Shown piece after piece: positions 34,867-45,349 of a DNA stretch of 64,000 nt. The notes below the pieces were generated by a model. It did not search any database. It was not told the origin of the DNA and worked only from the letters and a program-made list of their open reading frames with translations. Location: NCBI GenBank assembly GCA_004298465.1, contig SCRT01000005.1, positions 150,001-214,000 of the forward strand, in the 5' to 3' direction. This DNA is from Nevskiaceae bacterium. GTDB lineage: Bacteria > Pseudomonadota > Gammaproteobacteria > Nevskiales > Nevskiaceae. The translations under genes and the position numbers were made by a program. Position 1 is the first letter of the stretch. Each line of letters starts with the position of its first letter.

Positions 34867-36234
34867 ATGCTCAACAAAGTCCTCATTGCCAACCGCGGCG
34901 AAATCGCGCTGCGCATCCAGCGCTGCTGCCGCGAGCTCGGCATCAAGACCGTGGCGGTCTACTCCACCGCCGACCGCGACTTGAAGCACGTTGCCCTTGC
35001 CGATGAAGCGGTGTGCATCGGCCCGCCGCCGGCGAGCCAGAGCTATCTGAACATGGCGGCCATCATTTCCGCTGCCGAGATCACCGACGCCGACGCCATC
35101 CACCCCGGCTACGGCTTTCTGTCCGAGAACGCCGACTTTGCCGAAAGCGTCGAGAAGTCCGGCTTCACATTCGTCGGCCCGCGCGGCGAGACGATCCGCC
35201 TGATGGGCGAAAAAACCAGCGCCAAGCGCGAGATGATCGCCGCCGGCGTGCCCTGTGTACCAGGCCTGCCGAACACGCTGCCGGTGCAGGACAGCGCGTT
35301 CTGCATCAAGGCCGCCGAGGACATCGGCTACCCGGTGCTCATCAAGGCCGCGGCGGGCGGCGGTGGGCGCGGCATGCACGTGGTGCGCAAGCCGGCCGAG
35401 CTGATGCGTTCCATCTCGCTGGCCAGCAACGAAGCCCAGGCCGCGTTCGCGGACGGCTCGGTGTTCCTGGAGAAATACCTGGAAACGCCGCGCCACATCG
35501 AATTCCAGGTGCTGGCCGACGGCCAGGGCAACGCCATCCATCTCGGTGAGCGCGACTGCTCCATGCAGCGCCGCAACCAGAAAGTCGTGGAAGAAGCGCC
35601 GGCCCCCGGCATCACCGAAGAACAGCGCGACCGCATCGGCGCGCTATGCGTGGCAGCCTGCAAGCGCATCGGCTACCGCGGCGCCGGCACCATGGAATTC
35701 ATCTACGAGAACGGCGAGTTCTACTTCATCGAGATGAACACGCGCATCCAGGTCGAGCACGGCATCACCGAAATGGTCACGAACACCGACCTCATCCACG
35801 AACAGCTGCGCATCGCCGCCGGCGAAAAGCTGCGCCTGAAGCAGGAAGACATCGTGCTGCGCGGCCATGCCGTGGAATGCCGCATCAACGCCGAAGACCC
35901 CTACCGCATGCTGCCGTCGCCAGGCGTCATCGAAAGCTACCACCAGCCCGGCGGGCCAGGCATCCGCATGGACTCGCACATCTATTCCGGCTACCGCGTG
36001 CCGCCGAACTACGACTCCATGATCGGCAAGCTCATCGCCTACGGCCCGGACCGCCAATCCGCAATCGCGCGCATGCGCGTGGCGCTGTCGGAAATGTTCA
36101 TCACCGGCATCAAGACCAACATTCCGCTGCAGATGCGCATCATGGACGACGAAGTCTTCAACCGCGCCGAGCACCACATCCACTACCTCGGAGGCCGCAT
36201 CGAACGCTGGGCTGCCGAGGCGCTGAAACGCTGA
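34867..36234 (+). CDS. accC: Biotin carboxylase subunit of acetyl-CoA carboxylase
   Basis: A 455-residue ATP-grasp enzyme: [18 protein letters not shown] at the N-terminus, ATP-binding loop [13 protein letters not shown], and the catalytic region [17 protein letters not shown]. Most AccC proteins have VEHPVTE here; Gly-Ile replaces Pro-Val. Carboxylates the biotin on AccB. Confidence 0.97.
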   Translation: MLNKVLIANRGEIALRIQRCCRELGIKTVAVYSTADRDLKHVALADEAVCIGPPPASQSYLNMAAIISAAEITDADAIHPGYGFLSENADFAESVEKSGFTFVGPRGETIRLMGEKTSAKREMIAAGVPCVPGLPNTLPVQDSAFCIKAAEDIGYPVLIKAAAGGGGRGMHVVRKPAELMRSISLASNEAQAAFADGSVFLEKYLETPRHIEFQVLADGQGNAIHLGERDCSMQRRNQKVVEEAPAPGITEEQRDRIGALCVAACKRIGYRGAGTMEFIYENGEFYFIEMNTRIQVEHGITEMVTNTDLIHEQLRIAAGEKLRLKQEDIVLRGHAVECRINAEDPYRMLPSPGVIESYHQPGGPGIRMDSHIYSGYRVPPNYDSMIGKLIAYGPDRQSAIARMRVALSEMFITGIKTNIPLQMRIMDDEVFNRAEHHIHYLGGRIERWAAEALKR

Positions 36235-36242
36235 CCGTACCG

Positions 36243-37127
36243 ATGGCCTGGAAGGAACTCGCGGTTACTTCGCGCTACCCGGAATTCGTCGAGGAACTGC
36301 TGTCCGCCGCCGGCGCGCAAGCCGTGACGCAGCGCGACGCTGCCGACACACCGGTACTGGAGCCTGCGCCGGGACAAACCCCACTGTGGCCCACCACCTG
36401 CACGGTCGGCCTGTTTCCCGCCGACACCGACCTGGCCGACCCCTGCCAGCTGCTGCGCGACAGCCTGCCATCGGACGATCGGCCGCACTTCAGCACGCGC
36501 GAGATCCTCGACGCCGACTGGGCACACCTGTGGCAACAAGGCGTGGAAGCCATGTCCTTCGGCGGCCGCCTGTGGGTGCGACCGGCCAGCAAGCCGCTGC
36601 CGCCCGCGGCGGGCGACGACGCGGTGGTGGTGGAACTCGATCCTGGCCTCGCGTTCGGCACCGGCACCCACCCCAGCACGGCGCTGTGCCTGCGCTGGCT
36701 CGCCACCCAAGACCTCGCCGGCTGCCACCTGCTCGACTACGGTTGCGGTTCCGGAATCCTCGCCATCGCTGCCCTCAAGCTCGGCGCAGCCACAGCCTGC
36801 GCCACCGACATCGACCCACAGGCGTTGCTGGCGGCACGCGACAACGCCCGGCGCAACGGCGTGGACGCGCGGCTGCAGGTCTGCGCGCCGGATGCCCTGC
36901 CTGCAGATTTTCGCGGCGACGTGATCGTCGCCAACATTCTCGCCAGCCCGCTCGTTGCGCTCGCCCCCCGGCTGGCCGCCCTGGCCCGCCCTGCGGCGCG
37001 TCTTGCGCTCGCCGGCCTGCTGCCGGATCAGGAAGCCATGATCCGCGCTGCCTACGCGCCTGAATTCACCCTCGATGCGCCACAGCTCGCGGACGGCTGG
37101 CTGCGCATGAGCGGAAGACGGCGCTAG
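36243..37127 (+). CDS. prmA: Ribosomal protein L11 methyltransferase
   Basis: A 294-residue S-adenosylmethionine methyltransferase. N-terminal L11-recognition domain (MAWKELAV), then LDPGLAFGTGTHPST, the SAM-binding LDYGCGSGILAIAAL, and VANILASPLV. Trimethylates ribosomal protein L11. It starts 8 bp after accC, as in many proteobacteria. Confidence 0.95.
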   Translation: MAWKELAVTSRYPEFVEELLSAAGAQAVTQRDAADTPVLEPAPGQTPLWPTTCTVGLFPADTDLADPCQLLRDSLPSDDRPHFSTREILDADWAHLWQQGVEAMSFGGRLWVRPASKPLPPAAGDDAVVVELDPGLAFGTGTHPSTALCLRWLATQDLAGCHLLDYGCGSGILAIAALKLGAATACATDIDPQALLAARDNARRNGVDARLQVCAPDALPADFRGDVIVANILASPLVALAPRLAALARPAARLALAGLLPDQEAMIRAAYAPEFTLDAPQLADGWLRMSGRRR

Positions 37128-37240
37128 AATCAAGGCACTTGTCGGGGCCGTTTGCCAGCGCGCAGACGCGCGCCTATCCAGCACCCGCGCACCTACCCAC
37201 GTCCGGAGTGGCCCCGCTATCCCGGAACAGCGAAAGACCG

Positions 37241-37510
37241 ATGTCGGACACTCCACTTCCCGCCTCTGATCCCGAACCCCTGTGCGAATCCGTCGCCCGC
37301 TGCATGGCGCATTACTTCGCAGCCCTGGGTGAGCACGCGCCCAACGACGTCTACAGCACAGTCCTGGCCCAGGTTGAACCGCCGTTGCTGCGTGCGGCAT
37401 TGCAGTACTGCCAGGGCAACCAGTCACGCACTGCGGAAGTACTCGGCATCAACCGCACGACGCTGCGCAAGAAGCTCAACACCTACACCATCGACCCGGC
37501 TGGCATCTGA
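37241..37510 (+). CDS. fis: DNA-binding protein Fis
   Basis: An 89-residue nucleoid protein. The C-terminal helix-turn-helix NQSRTAEVLGINRTTLRKKL is the Fis signature; the N-terminal part VARCMAHYFAALGEHAPNDVYSTVLAQVEPPLL is the dimer region. ATG at 37241 is chosen. Bends DNA and regulates growth-phase genes. 113 bp after prmA. Confidence 0.93.
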   Translation: MSDTPLPASDPEPLCESVARCMAHYFAALGEHAPNDVYSTVLAQVEPPLLRAALQYCQGNQSRTAEVLGINRTTLRKKLNTYTIDPAGI

Positions 37511-37734
37511 CGGGCGCGCTGCGCGCGTAAGCGGGGAGCGGCAAGCGGCCGGAAAAGGAAATGCCGCAGCGGGATTGGGGATTCGTGACTGGAGATTGGG
37601 AACGCAGCACAATCCAGCAACTTGCCACCCCGATCTTTTCGCCGCTCACCGCTTACTGCCTGGCATCCATTAAAATCCGATCCTGATGGCGAGCACAGCC
37701 GCGCGCCAACCACTTCTCGCTTCCAGAGGAACCG

Positions 37735-39309
37735 ATGACTTCGCACCTCACGCCTGTGCGCCGCGCACTGTTGTCCGTATCCGACAAGACCGGCATCGCC
37801 GAATTTGCCGCCGCATTGGCCAAACAGGGTGTAGAACTGGTGTCCACCGGCGGCACCGCCAAGGCACTGCGCAAGGCCGGGCTTGCGGTGCGCGACGTCA
37901 CCGACATCACCGGCTTTCCGGAAATGATGGACGGGCGCGTCAAGACGCTGCATCCGAAGATCCACGGTGGCCTGCTGGGTCGGCGCGGCGTGGACGATGC
38001 CGTCATGGCCGAACACGGCATTCCAGCCATCGACCTCGTGGTGCTGAACCTCTACCCCTTCGAAAACACGGTTGCCCGGCCCGACGTCGCGTTTGACGAC
38101 GCCATCGAGAACATCGACATCGGTGGCCCGGCGATGATGCGTGCGGCGGCCAAGAACCACGCCTTCGTCGGCGTCGTCACCGACCCGGCGGACTACACCG
38201 AAGTGCTGGCCGCCATCCAGGCCGGCGGGCTGGACGACGCGCTCCGCCTGCGGCTGGCCACGAAGGCTTTCGTGCTCAGCGCGCGCTACGACGCCGCCAT
38301 CGCGGCGTGGCTCAGCGGCCTGGAAGCAGATGGCTCGCACGCCGAATTCCCGCGCACGCTCGGCTTGCAGTTCCAGCGCCGCCAGGCCCTGCGCTATGGC
38401 GAGAACCCGCACCAGAAAGCCGCGTTCTACGCCGAGAACGCAGTCCCCCCCGGTTCGATTTCAGGCACACGGCAACTGCACGGCAAGGAACTGTCCTACA
38501 ACAACATCGCCGACACCGACGCCGCGCTGGAGTGCGTCAAGGGCTTTGTGGAACCCGCCTGCGTGATCGTCAAGCACGCCAACCCCTGCGGCGTGGCGCA
38601 AAGCCTACGCGGCCTCAAGCACGCCTACGAGCTGGCATTCGCCACCGACCCGACTTCCGCGTTCGGCGGCATCATCGCGTTCAACCGCGAACTGGACGAG
38701 GCCGCGGCACAGGCCATCGTGGAACGTCAGTTCGCGGAAGTCGTCATCGCCCCCACTGTCTCGGCGGCCGCGCTGGCCGTGCTGGCGGCCAAACAGAATC
38801 TGCGCGTGCTGGAATGCGGCGCGTTCGACGCCACGGCTGCGGCCGGCTTCGACCTCAAGCGCGTCACCGGCGGGCTGCTGGTGCAGGAGCGCGACGTGCA
38901 CCAGATCACTGCCGCCGAACTCAAGACCGCGACCCAGCGCACCCCGACCGCCGCCGAAGTACGCGACCTGCTGTTTGCCTGGCACGTCGTGAAATTCGTG
39001 AAATCCAACGCCATCGTCTACGTCCGCGACGGACGCACCATCGGCATCGGCGCCGGCCAGATGAGCCGCGTGTTCAGCGCCCGTATCGCGCTGGAAAAAG
39101 CCGCAGACGCGAAGCTCGACGTGCGCGGATCGGTGGTGGCATCGGACGCCTTCTTCCCGTTCCGCGATGGCATCGACGCTGCCGCCGCGGCCGGCATCAC
39201 CGCCGCCATCCAGCCCGGCGGCTCGATCCGCGACGCGGAGACCATCGCCGCCGCGAACGAACACGGCATGGCCATGGTGTTCACCGGGTTCCGCCATTTC
39301 CGGCACTGA
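37735..39309 (+). CDS. purH: Bifunctional AICAR formyltransferase / IMP cyclohydrolase
   Basis: A 524-residue purine enzyme for the last two steps to IMP. The N-terminal IMP cyclohydrolase domain has [15 protein letters not shown] and [15 protein letters not shown]. The transformylase domain has [13 protein letters not shown] and [16 protein letters not shown] precedes the ATG. The 224 bp between fis and purH hold its promoter but no gene. Confidence 0.97.
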   Translation: MTSHLTPVRRALLSVSDKTGIAEFAAALAKQGVELVSTGGTAKALRKAGLAVRDVTDITGFPEMMDGRVKTLHPKIHGGLLGRRGVDDAVMAEHGIPAIDLVVLNLYPFENTVARPDVAFDDAIENIDIGGPAMMRAAAKNHAFVGVVTDPADYTEVLAAIQAGGLDDALRLRLATKAFVLSARYDAAIAAWLSGLEADGSHAEFPRTLGLQFQRRQALRYGENPHQKAAFYAENAVPPGSISGTRQLHGKELSYNNIADTDAALECVKGFVEPACVIVKHANPCGVAQSLRGLKHAYELAFATDPTSAFGGIIAFNRELDEAAAQAIVERQFAEVVIAPTVSAAALAVLAAKQNLRVLECGAFDATAAAGFDLKRVTGGLLVQERDVHQITAAELKTATQRTPTAAEVRDLLFAWHVVKFVKSNAIVYVRDGRTIGIGAGQMSRVFSARIALEKAADAKLDVRGSVVASDAFFPFRDGIDAAAAAGITAAIQPGGSIRDAETIAAANEHGMAMVFTGFRHFRH

Positions 39310-39318
39310 AGCCTCGTC

Positions 39319-40167
39319 ATGAACACCGAAGTCCCCCTCGTCATCCAGCTCATCCAGTCGCTGTCGCGGGACATTGCGAACGACTCGCTTGCACTGCCAT
39401 CGCTCCCCGACCTCGCCACGCACCTGCAGGAATTGCGTGCGACAGACGACTTGGCCCCCCGCCGGCTCGCCGACGCCATTCTTGGCGATATCGCCACCTC
39501 GGCCCGGCTCGTGCAGATCGCCAACAGCGCCGCGAACCGGCGCGGCCAGACTGTCGAGTCCGTCGGCCAGGCAGTGGCACGCCTTGGCACGGAAGCGAGC
39601 CTGAACATCGCGCTGAGCTTCGCCCTGGAACAAATGTTCAGTGCACGCTCGCCGGCCATCGACCTGTATCTACACCAGACCTGGCGCCACGGGCGGGAAA
39701 CCGCCGCAGCGGCGCGCGTGCTGGCCGAGCAGAACACGCTGCTGAACCCGGAGCTCGCGATGCTGGCCGGCCTGCTGCACGGCATCGGCAAGCTGCCACT
39801 GCTGCGTATCGTCGACGACCGGCCGGAGATCGCGCAGGACCGCGACGCACTGGACCGGCTCCTTTCCAGCCTGCACCCGGCGGCAGGCTGCCGCGTCCTG
39901 CGTGCATGGCAACTCCCGGCGGCGATCGTCGACGTGCCGGCAGACTGCCTGGATTTCGCGCGCAGCCACCCGGGGCCGGCGGACTACGCGGATGTCGTGG
40001 CCGTGGCGCTGGTACTCGGCGAGGGACTTAAGGCGCTGGCGGACAACCTCGACCGCACGGCCATCCCGGCATTCGCAAAGCTCGACATCGACCCCAGGGC
40101 CGATGCCAGCAGCGTGCTGGACGCCGAAGCCCTGCGCAACTCCCGGGAGCTCGTCGGTGCCGTTTAA
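39319..40167 (+). CDS. HDOD domain signalling protein
   Basis: A 282-residue protein with a single HDOD domain: [53 protein letters not shown] and [11 protein letters not shown]. The HD-type metal residues are degenerate (HGIGK), as usual for HDOD. Such proteins act in regulatory signalling, but the partner is unknown. It starts 9 bp after purH. Confidence 0.85.
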   Translation: MNTEVPLVIQLIQSLSRDIANDSLALPSLPDLATHLQELRATDDLAPRRLADAILGDIATSARLVQIANSAANRRGQTVESVGQAVARLGTEASLNIALSFALEQMFSARSPAIDLYLHQTWRHGRETAAAARVLAEQNTLLNPELAMLAGLLHGIGKLPLLRIVDDRPEIAQDRDALDRLLSSLHPAAGCRVLRAWQLPAAIVDVPADCLDFARSHPGPADYADVVAVALVLGEGLKALADNLDRTAIPAFAKLDIDPRADASSVLDAEALRNSRELVGAV

Positions 40168-40187
40168 CCACCGACTAAGCGCCTTGA

Positions 40188-40397
40188 GGAACCCTGAATA
40201 ACCGTAGCGGGCGAAGACCGGGCGCGCGGGGATGGGTGAGGTGGGGTCATCACAAGATGCCGATGGCATCTGTGCACCGAACACCTGTGCTTCACGCGCT
40301 GACCGGTCGGGACTGCAGCGTACGTGGGGATATACGAGGATTCCGGGCACCGTCCTCGCACGAGATGTCGAACACAGTGCGTTATTCAGAGTTTCCC
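40188..40397. repeat. MITE-like element, copy 1 (inverse orientation, with insertion)
   Basis: Ends are GGAACCCTGAATAA (40188-40201) and TTATTCAGAGTTTCCC (40382-40397). The internal core GTACGTGGGGATATACGAGG and GCACCGTCCTCGCACGAGAT matches copies 2 and 3 in reverse orientation. About 65 bp longer than the others. Its right end touches the stop codon of the MFS gene. Confidence 0.75.
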
Positions 40398-41587
40398 TAC
40401 GCGTTCACGTAGCGCGCGCGCCCTGCTCCCCAACCGGCCAGTGCTGCGGACAAAGTGAGCGCAACAAACACCCCGCCCGCGGCTGCGATACCCCCCGTCC
40501 AATCCAGCAGCAGGCCGACACACAGCGGCCCCATGGCCGCGATCACGTAGCCGACGGTCTGCGCCATGCTCGACAGCCGCGCGGCCACCGCCGTGTCACG
40601 CGAGCGCAGCACAATGACCGTCAGGGCCGTGGTGAAGACGGCGCCACTGCCGATACCCTGCACGGCGGCCCACCACCAGGCGGTGGACAACGGCGCGAAC
40701 AGGAAGCCGAGCAGCGGCACACCCGACAGCAGGCTCAGCGCCACGTTCAGGCGCCGTTGATCGCGCAGCTGCCGGACCAGCAGCGGCGCGAGCAGGCTGC
40801 CCACGACCACCAGCATCATGTTCACCGACATCACGCCACCGGCCAGGACAGCCTCCATGCCCCGGTGCCGCAGGATGGGCGCAATCCAGCCGGCGGCACA
40901 GTACGCCAGCCCGGACTGGGAACCCATCAGGATCGTCACCTGCCACGCCAGCGGGTCGCGCCATAGCCTAGGCCCGCCTGTGGTTTGGCGTGGCGCCGGT
41001 GCGGGCGCGGCATGGTGACGCACTCGCGCCCCCCACACGCCGGCCACCAGCAACGCCGGAATCGCCCACAACGCCAGCGCTGCCGTCCAATGCCCCGTGA
41101 CGACGTAGGCAAGCGGCACGGTGGCTGCAGCCGCGATGGCCGCCCCAACATTCATCATCATCGAGTACAGCGACGTAACGAGCGGCACGTGCCCGCCAAA
41201 ATCGCGCTTCACCAGCGCCGGCAGCAGCACGTTTGCCACGGCGATGGCAGCTCCGGCCAATGCCGTGCCGAAGAACAGACCGGGCACGCCGAAGGCCCCG
41301 CGCAGGCCGGTGCCCAGGGCCAGCAGCACGAGCAACCCCACGACCGTGCGCTCCACGCCGAAGCGCCGCGCCAGCAGCGGCGCCAGCGGCGCGAACAGGC
41401 CCATGCACAGTACCGGCAGCGTCGTGACGTAGCCCTGGGCAGCAGGTGACAGACCCAGCGCGGCGCCGATGTCGGGCAACAGCACGGCAAGGCTCGGGTA
41501 GATCAGCCGCAGGTTCATGGCCAGCAGCAGTAGGGCGGCCAGTGTCAGCCACACACCCGTGCGCGACCCGCGGGCCTCGGCGGTCAC
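40397..41587 (-). CDS. MFS transporter, CynX/NimT-like
   Basis: A 396-residue major-facilitator protein with 12 hydrophobic segments. NLRLIYPSLAVLLPDIGAALGLS and the arrangement of loops resemble the CynX/NimT subfamily (cyanate or nitroimidazole transport); the substrate cannot be stated. The GTG start overlaps the stop of the upstream symporter gene (GTGA), so they are cotranscribed. Confidence 0.85.
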   Translation of the reverse strand: MTAEARGSRTGVWLTLAALLLLAMNLRLIYPSLAVLLPDIGAALGLSPAAQGYVTTLPVLCMGLFAPLAPLLARRFGVERTVVGLLVLLALGTGLRGAFGVPGLFFGTALAGAAIAVANVLLPALVKRDFGGHVPLVTSLYSMMMNVGAAIAAAATVPLAYVVTGHWTAALALWAIPALLVAGVWGARVRHHAAPAPAPRQTTGGPRLWRDPLAWQVTILMGSQSGLAYCAAGWIAPILRHRGMEAVLAGGVMSVNMMLVVVGSLLAPLLVRQLRDQRRLNVALSLLSGVPLLGFLFAPLSTAWWWAAVQGIGSGAVFTTALTVIVLRSRDTAVAARLSSMAQTVGYVIAAMGPLCVGLLLDWTGGIAAAGGVFVALTLSAALAGWGAGRARYVNA

Positions 41588-42588
41588 GGACGCCGCCCAT
41601 AATGGCGCGCGATGAACGTGCAGACCATTAGCTGGAGTGGATGGAAGATCATCAGTGGCAACACCAGCGGGCCGAGCGCTGCGGACGAAAACAACACCTG
41701 CGCGATGGGAATCCCGCTGGCCAGGCTTTTCTTCGAACCACAGAACACCATCACCACCTCATCTTCCCGCGCAAACCCCAGCCCGCGCGCGACAAGACGG
41801 TTGAACGCCAGTGCCACCGCCAGGAATAGGACACACACGCCGAACAGCACCGCCAGCACGCCGGCCGAAGTGTGCTGCCACAGGCCGGCGCGCACGGAAG
41901 CGCTGAACGCGGCATAGACGATCAGCATCAACATACCTTTGTCCAGCACCCCCACCAGCGCCGTGTAGCGCCGTACCGGCGCGGCCACCCAGCGCTGCGC
42001 AAACTGCCCCAGCACGAACGGCACCAGCAGCAGCGACACGATGCTCCCCGCCACCGACCACGACAGCCCGCCGTGCACGGAACCCAGCAACAGCGCCGCG
42101 AGTACCGGCGTCGCGAACACACCGAGCAGGTTTGACAGCGACGCCGCGCACACCGCTGCCGGCACGTTGCCGCGCGCCATCGACGTCAGCACGATCGACG
42201 ATTGAACGGTGGATGGCACGAGGCACAGGTACAACACGCCGGCGTAGAGCGCGGGGGTCGTCCAGGGCTCCAGCAGCGGCCGCAGCAGCAGCCCGAGCAA
42301 CGGGAACAGCAGCCAGGTACTGGCCAGGACGCACAGCTGCAGGCGCCAGTGCGTCACGCCGGCGATGACGGACTCCCGCGACAGCTTTGCGCCGTGCAGG
42401 AAAAACAGCCCGGCGATCGCCACGTTCACGAGGCTGTGAACCACCACAGCCGCCGCACCCCGCGCAGGCAGGACGCTGGCGACGGCAATGGTCGCCAGCA
42501 GCAACAGGACGAAGCGGTCGGGCAGCAGGTTCTTGAGCACGGCGCGCGCACTGTGCGGCGCCACGCTGTTCGACGCAACCGCTGCCAA
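41584..42588 (-). CDS. Bile acid:sodium symporter-family (SBF-like, YfeH type) transporter
   Basis: A membrane protein of about 334 residues with ten hydrophobic segments: NLLPDRFVLLLLATIAVAS, YLCLVPSTVQSSIVLTSMA and FCGSKKSLASGIPIAQVLF are typical of the SBF-like family. Start uncertain: no ATG in the first part, candidates being TTG 42588, GTG 42564 or GTG 42540. Transported solute unknown. Confidence 0.82.
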   Translation of the reverse strand: MAAVASNSVAPHSARAVLKNLLPDRFVLLLLATIAVASVLPARGAAAVVVHSLVNVAIAGLFFLHGAKLSRESVIAGVTHWRLQLCVLASTWLLFPLLGLLLRPLLEPWTTPALYAGVLYLCLVPSTVQSSIVLTSMARGNVPAAVCAASLSNLLGVFATPVLAALLLGSVHGGLSWSVAGSIVSLLLVPFVLGQFAQRWVAAPVRRYTALVGVLDKGMLMLIVYAAFSASVRAGLWQHTSAGVLAVLFGVCVLFLAVALAFNRLVARGLGFAREDEVVMVFCGSKKSLASGIPIAQVLFSSAALGPLVLPLMIFHPLQLMVCTFIARHYGRRP

Positions 42589-42733
42589 GGATTCTGGGGC
42601 CGGCTAGCCGCCGGCTGATCAACACCATCTTTTCCCTGCCACCTGCCGCGCAACGCATCCAGGAATGGCCGGGCGACTTGGACCGGCACCGCCGGACAGG
42701 CACACTGGGCCCGGAACAATCGGGGGAAGGATT

Positions 42734-44257
42734 ATGAAGAATACACGCAAAGGCGATTCCACCGGAGCGGTTGACCATCGGCGGCGTGAACTCCTTGCAG
42801 CCGCTGCCGCTGCGGCAGCCACGTTCGCACTGCCCGGCTGTGGCGGAAACGGCACGCTCACCGCAACCGGCGGCGCCCTGCCCGGCGACGCACAACCGGC
42901 CAGCTCGGGCCTGCCGGCACCGGAGGTGTCCGGCATCGACCACGTCGTCGTGGTAATGATGGAGAATCGCTCCTTCGACCACTACCTCGGCTGGGTGCCG
43001 GGCGCGGAAGGGCGACAAGCGGGCACCACGTTGACCGGGTCAGACGGCAAGAGCTACACGTCCTTCGACCTCGCGCCGCAGTTCCAGAACTGCAACCTGG
43101 CGGACCCGGACCACAGCTACACCGGCGGGCGCATCCAGATCAACGGTGGTGCGATGAACGGCTTTCTGCTGACGCAGCCGCCCGGCGATGCCTTCCCGAT
43201 CGGCTACTACACAGCGGACAGCCTGCCGTTCTTCAAGGGCTGCGCGGCACACTGGACGATCTGCGACCACTACCACAGCGGCATCCTGTCCTCCACGACG
43301 CCGAACCGCATCTACATGCACGCCGGCCAGACCGACCGCCTGTCCAACACCACCGACCTGTCCACCCTGCCCACGGTGTGGGACCGCATGCTGGAAAAGG
43401 GGCGTTCCGTTGCCTACTACTACGTGGATGACGCCTACGTCGCGTTCTGGGGCGACAAATATAAGCCCTTTTCACACAAGTATTCGATGGCGACGTTCGC
43501 GGCGGACATCGCCACGCAGCCACTGCCGGAGCTGATGTACATCGACAACGTCAGCGCCACATTCAACGAGCTGCTTGGCGTGTCGCGCGACGACCACCCC
43601 TACGCCGACGTGCGCGACGGGCAGGCTTTCCTCAACGAGATCTATAACAACCTGCGCGCCAGCCCGGACTGGGAACGCACGCTGCTCATCATCAATTACG
43701 ACGAAGGCGGCGGCTTCTACGACCACGTCATGCCACCGCTGGCGCCGGTTTCCGCCGCCGAGCAGGCGCTGGGCAACGACGGCCGCCTCGGCGGGCGCGT
43801 GCCGTGCGTGCTGATTGGTCCACGCGCGCGGCGCGGGTATGTGGCGCACACGCAGTTCGACCCGAACTCCATCCTCAACTTTCTAGCCTGGCGCTTCGGC
43901 TTTAAGCCGCTCGGCGTACGGGTGGATTCCGCCAACCTCGCGCTGGCACTCGACTTCGACAACCCCCCGGATGCCAGCACGCCCGCCTTCGACGTGAGCA
44001 CCGGGCCGTTCGGCGGCATCTGCCTGCCGACCGGGATCATCGGTGGCGCCGACAATCCATTGTTCCGCATCCCCCTGCCGCCATTGCCGCTGCCCCTGAA
44101 CGTGCCGCTGCCGATCAAGAACCTGCTGCCGCCGATTCCGGGGCTGGACGTCCCCAGCGGCAGCAGTTTCCCGGTATTCGCGACTGCGCAACGGCGTACC
44201 GACCACGAGCAGGAACTGTCTGCCCTGCACAACCTCGGGCAGCAATTCGGTTTCTGA
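42734..44257 (+). CDS. Tat-exported phospholipase C / acid phosphatase family enzyme
   Basis: A 507-residue phosphoesterase. Tat signal HRRRELLAAAAAAAATFALPGC, with the final Cys making a possible lipoprotein. Catalytic motifs are VVVVMMENRSFDHYLGW, CDHYHSGILSSTTPNR and NYDEGGGFYDHV, matching the PLC/AcpA family. GGGGGAAGG lies four bases before the ATG at 42734. Cleaves phosphate from lipids or phosphomonoesters in the periplasm. A Pro-rich segment (PLPPLPLPLNVPLP) near residues 447-460 is unusual. Confidence 0.88.
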   Translation: MKNTRKGDSTGAVDHRRRELLAAAAAAAATFALPGCGGNGTLTATGGALPGDAQPASSGLPAPEVSGIDHVVVVMMENRSFDHYLGWVPGAEGRQAGTTLTGSDGKSYTSFDLAPQFQNCNLADPDHSYTGGRIQINGGAMNGFLLTQPPGDAFPIGYYTADSLPFFKGCAAHWTICDHYHSGILSSTTPNRIYMHAGQTDRLSNTTDLSTLPTVWDRMLEKGRSVAYYYVDDAYVAFWGDKYKPFSHKYSMATFAADIATQPLPELMYIDNVSATFNELLGVSRDDHPYADVRDGQAFLNEIYNNLRASPDWERTLLIINYDEGGGFYDHVMPPLAPVSAAEQALGNDGRLGGRVPCVLIGPRARRGYVAHTQFDPNSILNFLAWRFGFKPLGVRVDSANLALALDFDNPPDASTPAFDVSTGPFGGICLPTGIIGGADNPLFRIPLPPLPLPLNVPLPIKNLLPPIPGLDVPSGSSFPVFATAQRRTDHEQELSALHNLGQQFGF

Positions 44258-44261
44258 CCTT

Positions 44262-44405
44262 GGAAGCCCTGAATAACCTGCTGCGCTCGACATCTCGCAC
44301 GAGGGCGGTGCTCGGAATCCTCATGCATCCCCACGTACACTGCAGTCCCTCCGCTTTGTCCTCGCGCGACCTGTCGTCGCTCGCGACGATTACGCAAAGC
44401 TTCCC
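44262..44405. repeat. MITE-like element, copy 2
   Basis: 144 bp. Left end GGAAGCCCTGAATAA (44262-44276), right end degenerate (ACGCAAAGCTTCCC). The core GTGCTCGGAATCCTCATGCA and CCCACGTACACTGCAG is nearly identical to copy 3. Lies four bases after the phospholipase stop. Confidence 0.8.
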
Positions 44406-44425
44406 TCCCATTCGAGCCCTGACCC

Positions 44426-45187
44426 ATGCCTACCTTTATCCAGTTGAACACGTCCCTGCTCGCCAGCACCCTGCGCGGCTGGCGCGGCACCGTGAACCGC
44501 CACGCGGCGCGCACGCTACCGGAAAAACCACTGGAACTCTACGAATTCGAGGCCTGTCCATTCTGCCGGCTGGTACGCGAGGCGCTGACCGAACTCGACC
44601 TCGACGCCATGATCTACCCCTGCCCGAAAGGTGGGACGCGCTTTCGCCCGCGCGTGAAGGAGATCGGCGGGCGCATGCAGGTACCGTTTCTCGTCGACCC
44701 GAACACCGGGCGCACGCTGTACGAGTCCGACAGCATCATCCGCTACCTGAACACCACTTACGGCGGCTCGGTTCCGGAATCCCGCGGGCTGCGGCGCAAG
44801 CTGGCGCTGGCCGGCGGCATGGCAGCTGCGGCAGCGCGTGGCGGGCGCGGCCATTCCGTGCGGCCGTCGAAAGCGCCGGCCGAACCGCTGGAGCTCTACA
44901 GTTTCGAGTCCAGCCCCTATTCGCGGCTGGCGCGGGAAGCCCTGTGCGAGCTGGAGCTGCCGTACCTGCTGCACAACGGCGGCAAGGCTCGCCTCACCGA
45001 CATGGGCCCCGCCTTCGTGCGCGACCGCCTGTTCCATGCCCAGCCGGACACCAGCCGCAACCGCGCCGCGCTGCAACAGCGTACCGGCCACGTCCAGTTT
45101 CCCTACCTGATCGATCCGAATACCCGGACGGAAATGTTCGAGTCCAGCGCCATCGTCCGCTATCTGGATCACGAATACGGGAAATAG
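44426..45187 (+). CDS. Double glutaredoxin/GST N-terminal domain protein
   Basis: A 253-residue protein with two tandem thioredoxin-fold GST-N/glutaredoxin domains. The first (about 36-115) has CPFC at 44-47 and MQVPFLVDPNTG. The second (about 155-250) has SPYS at 163-166 in the same place, and FPYLIDPNTRTEMFESSAIV. So only the first domain can do dithiol chemistry. GST C-terminal helical domain is absent. A role in thiol redox is likely; substrate unknown. Confidence 0.8.
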   Translation: MPTFIQLNTSLLASTLRGWRGTVNRHAARTLPEKPLELYEFEACPFCRLVREALTELDLDAMIYPCPKGGTRFRPRVKEIGGRMQVPFLVDPNTGRTLYESDSIIRYLNTTYGGSVPESRGLRRKLALAGGMAAAAARGGRGHSVRPSKAPAEPLELYSFESSPYSRLAREALCELELPYLLHNGGKARLTDMGPAFVRDRLFHAQPDTSRNRAALQQRTGHVQFPYLIDPNTRTEMFESSAIVRYLDHEYGK

Positions 45188-45349
45188 CGCCGCCGCCCGC
45201 GGGCCACCTGTCCCAATACGAAACAGTTCTCTCGGCAGCTTCCCCGCCGCGCTAACATTGGGTTCGCTGCCGGCAACAACCCGCGCGGCGAATAAAAACG
45301 CCGCAACAAGGCAACTTCATTCATCGCCCTTTCGAGGAGGAGCAGCATC

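Noticed and set aside
44260..45255. Long plus-strand frame overlapping the GST gene
   Set aside because: Begins inside MITE copy 2 and is out of frame with the clear glutaredoxin domains at 44426-45187.
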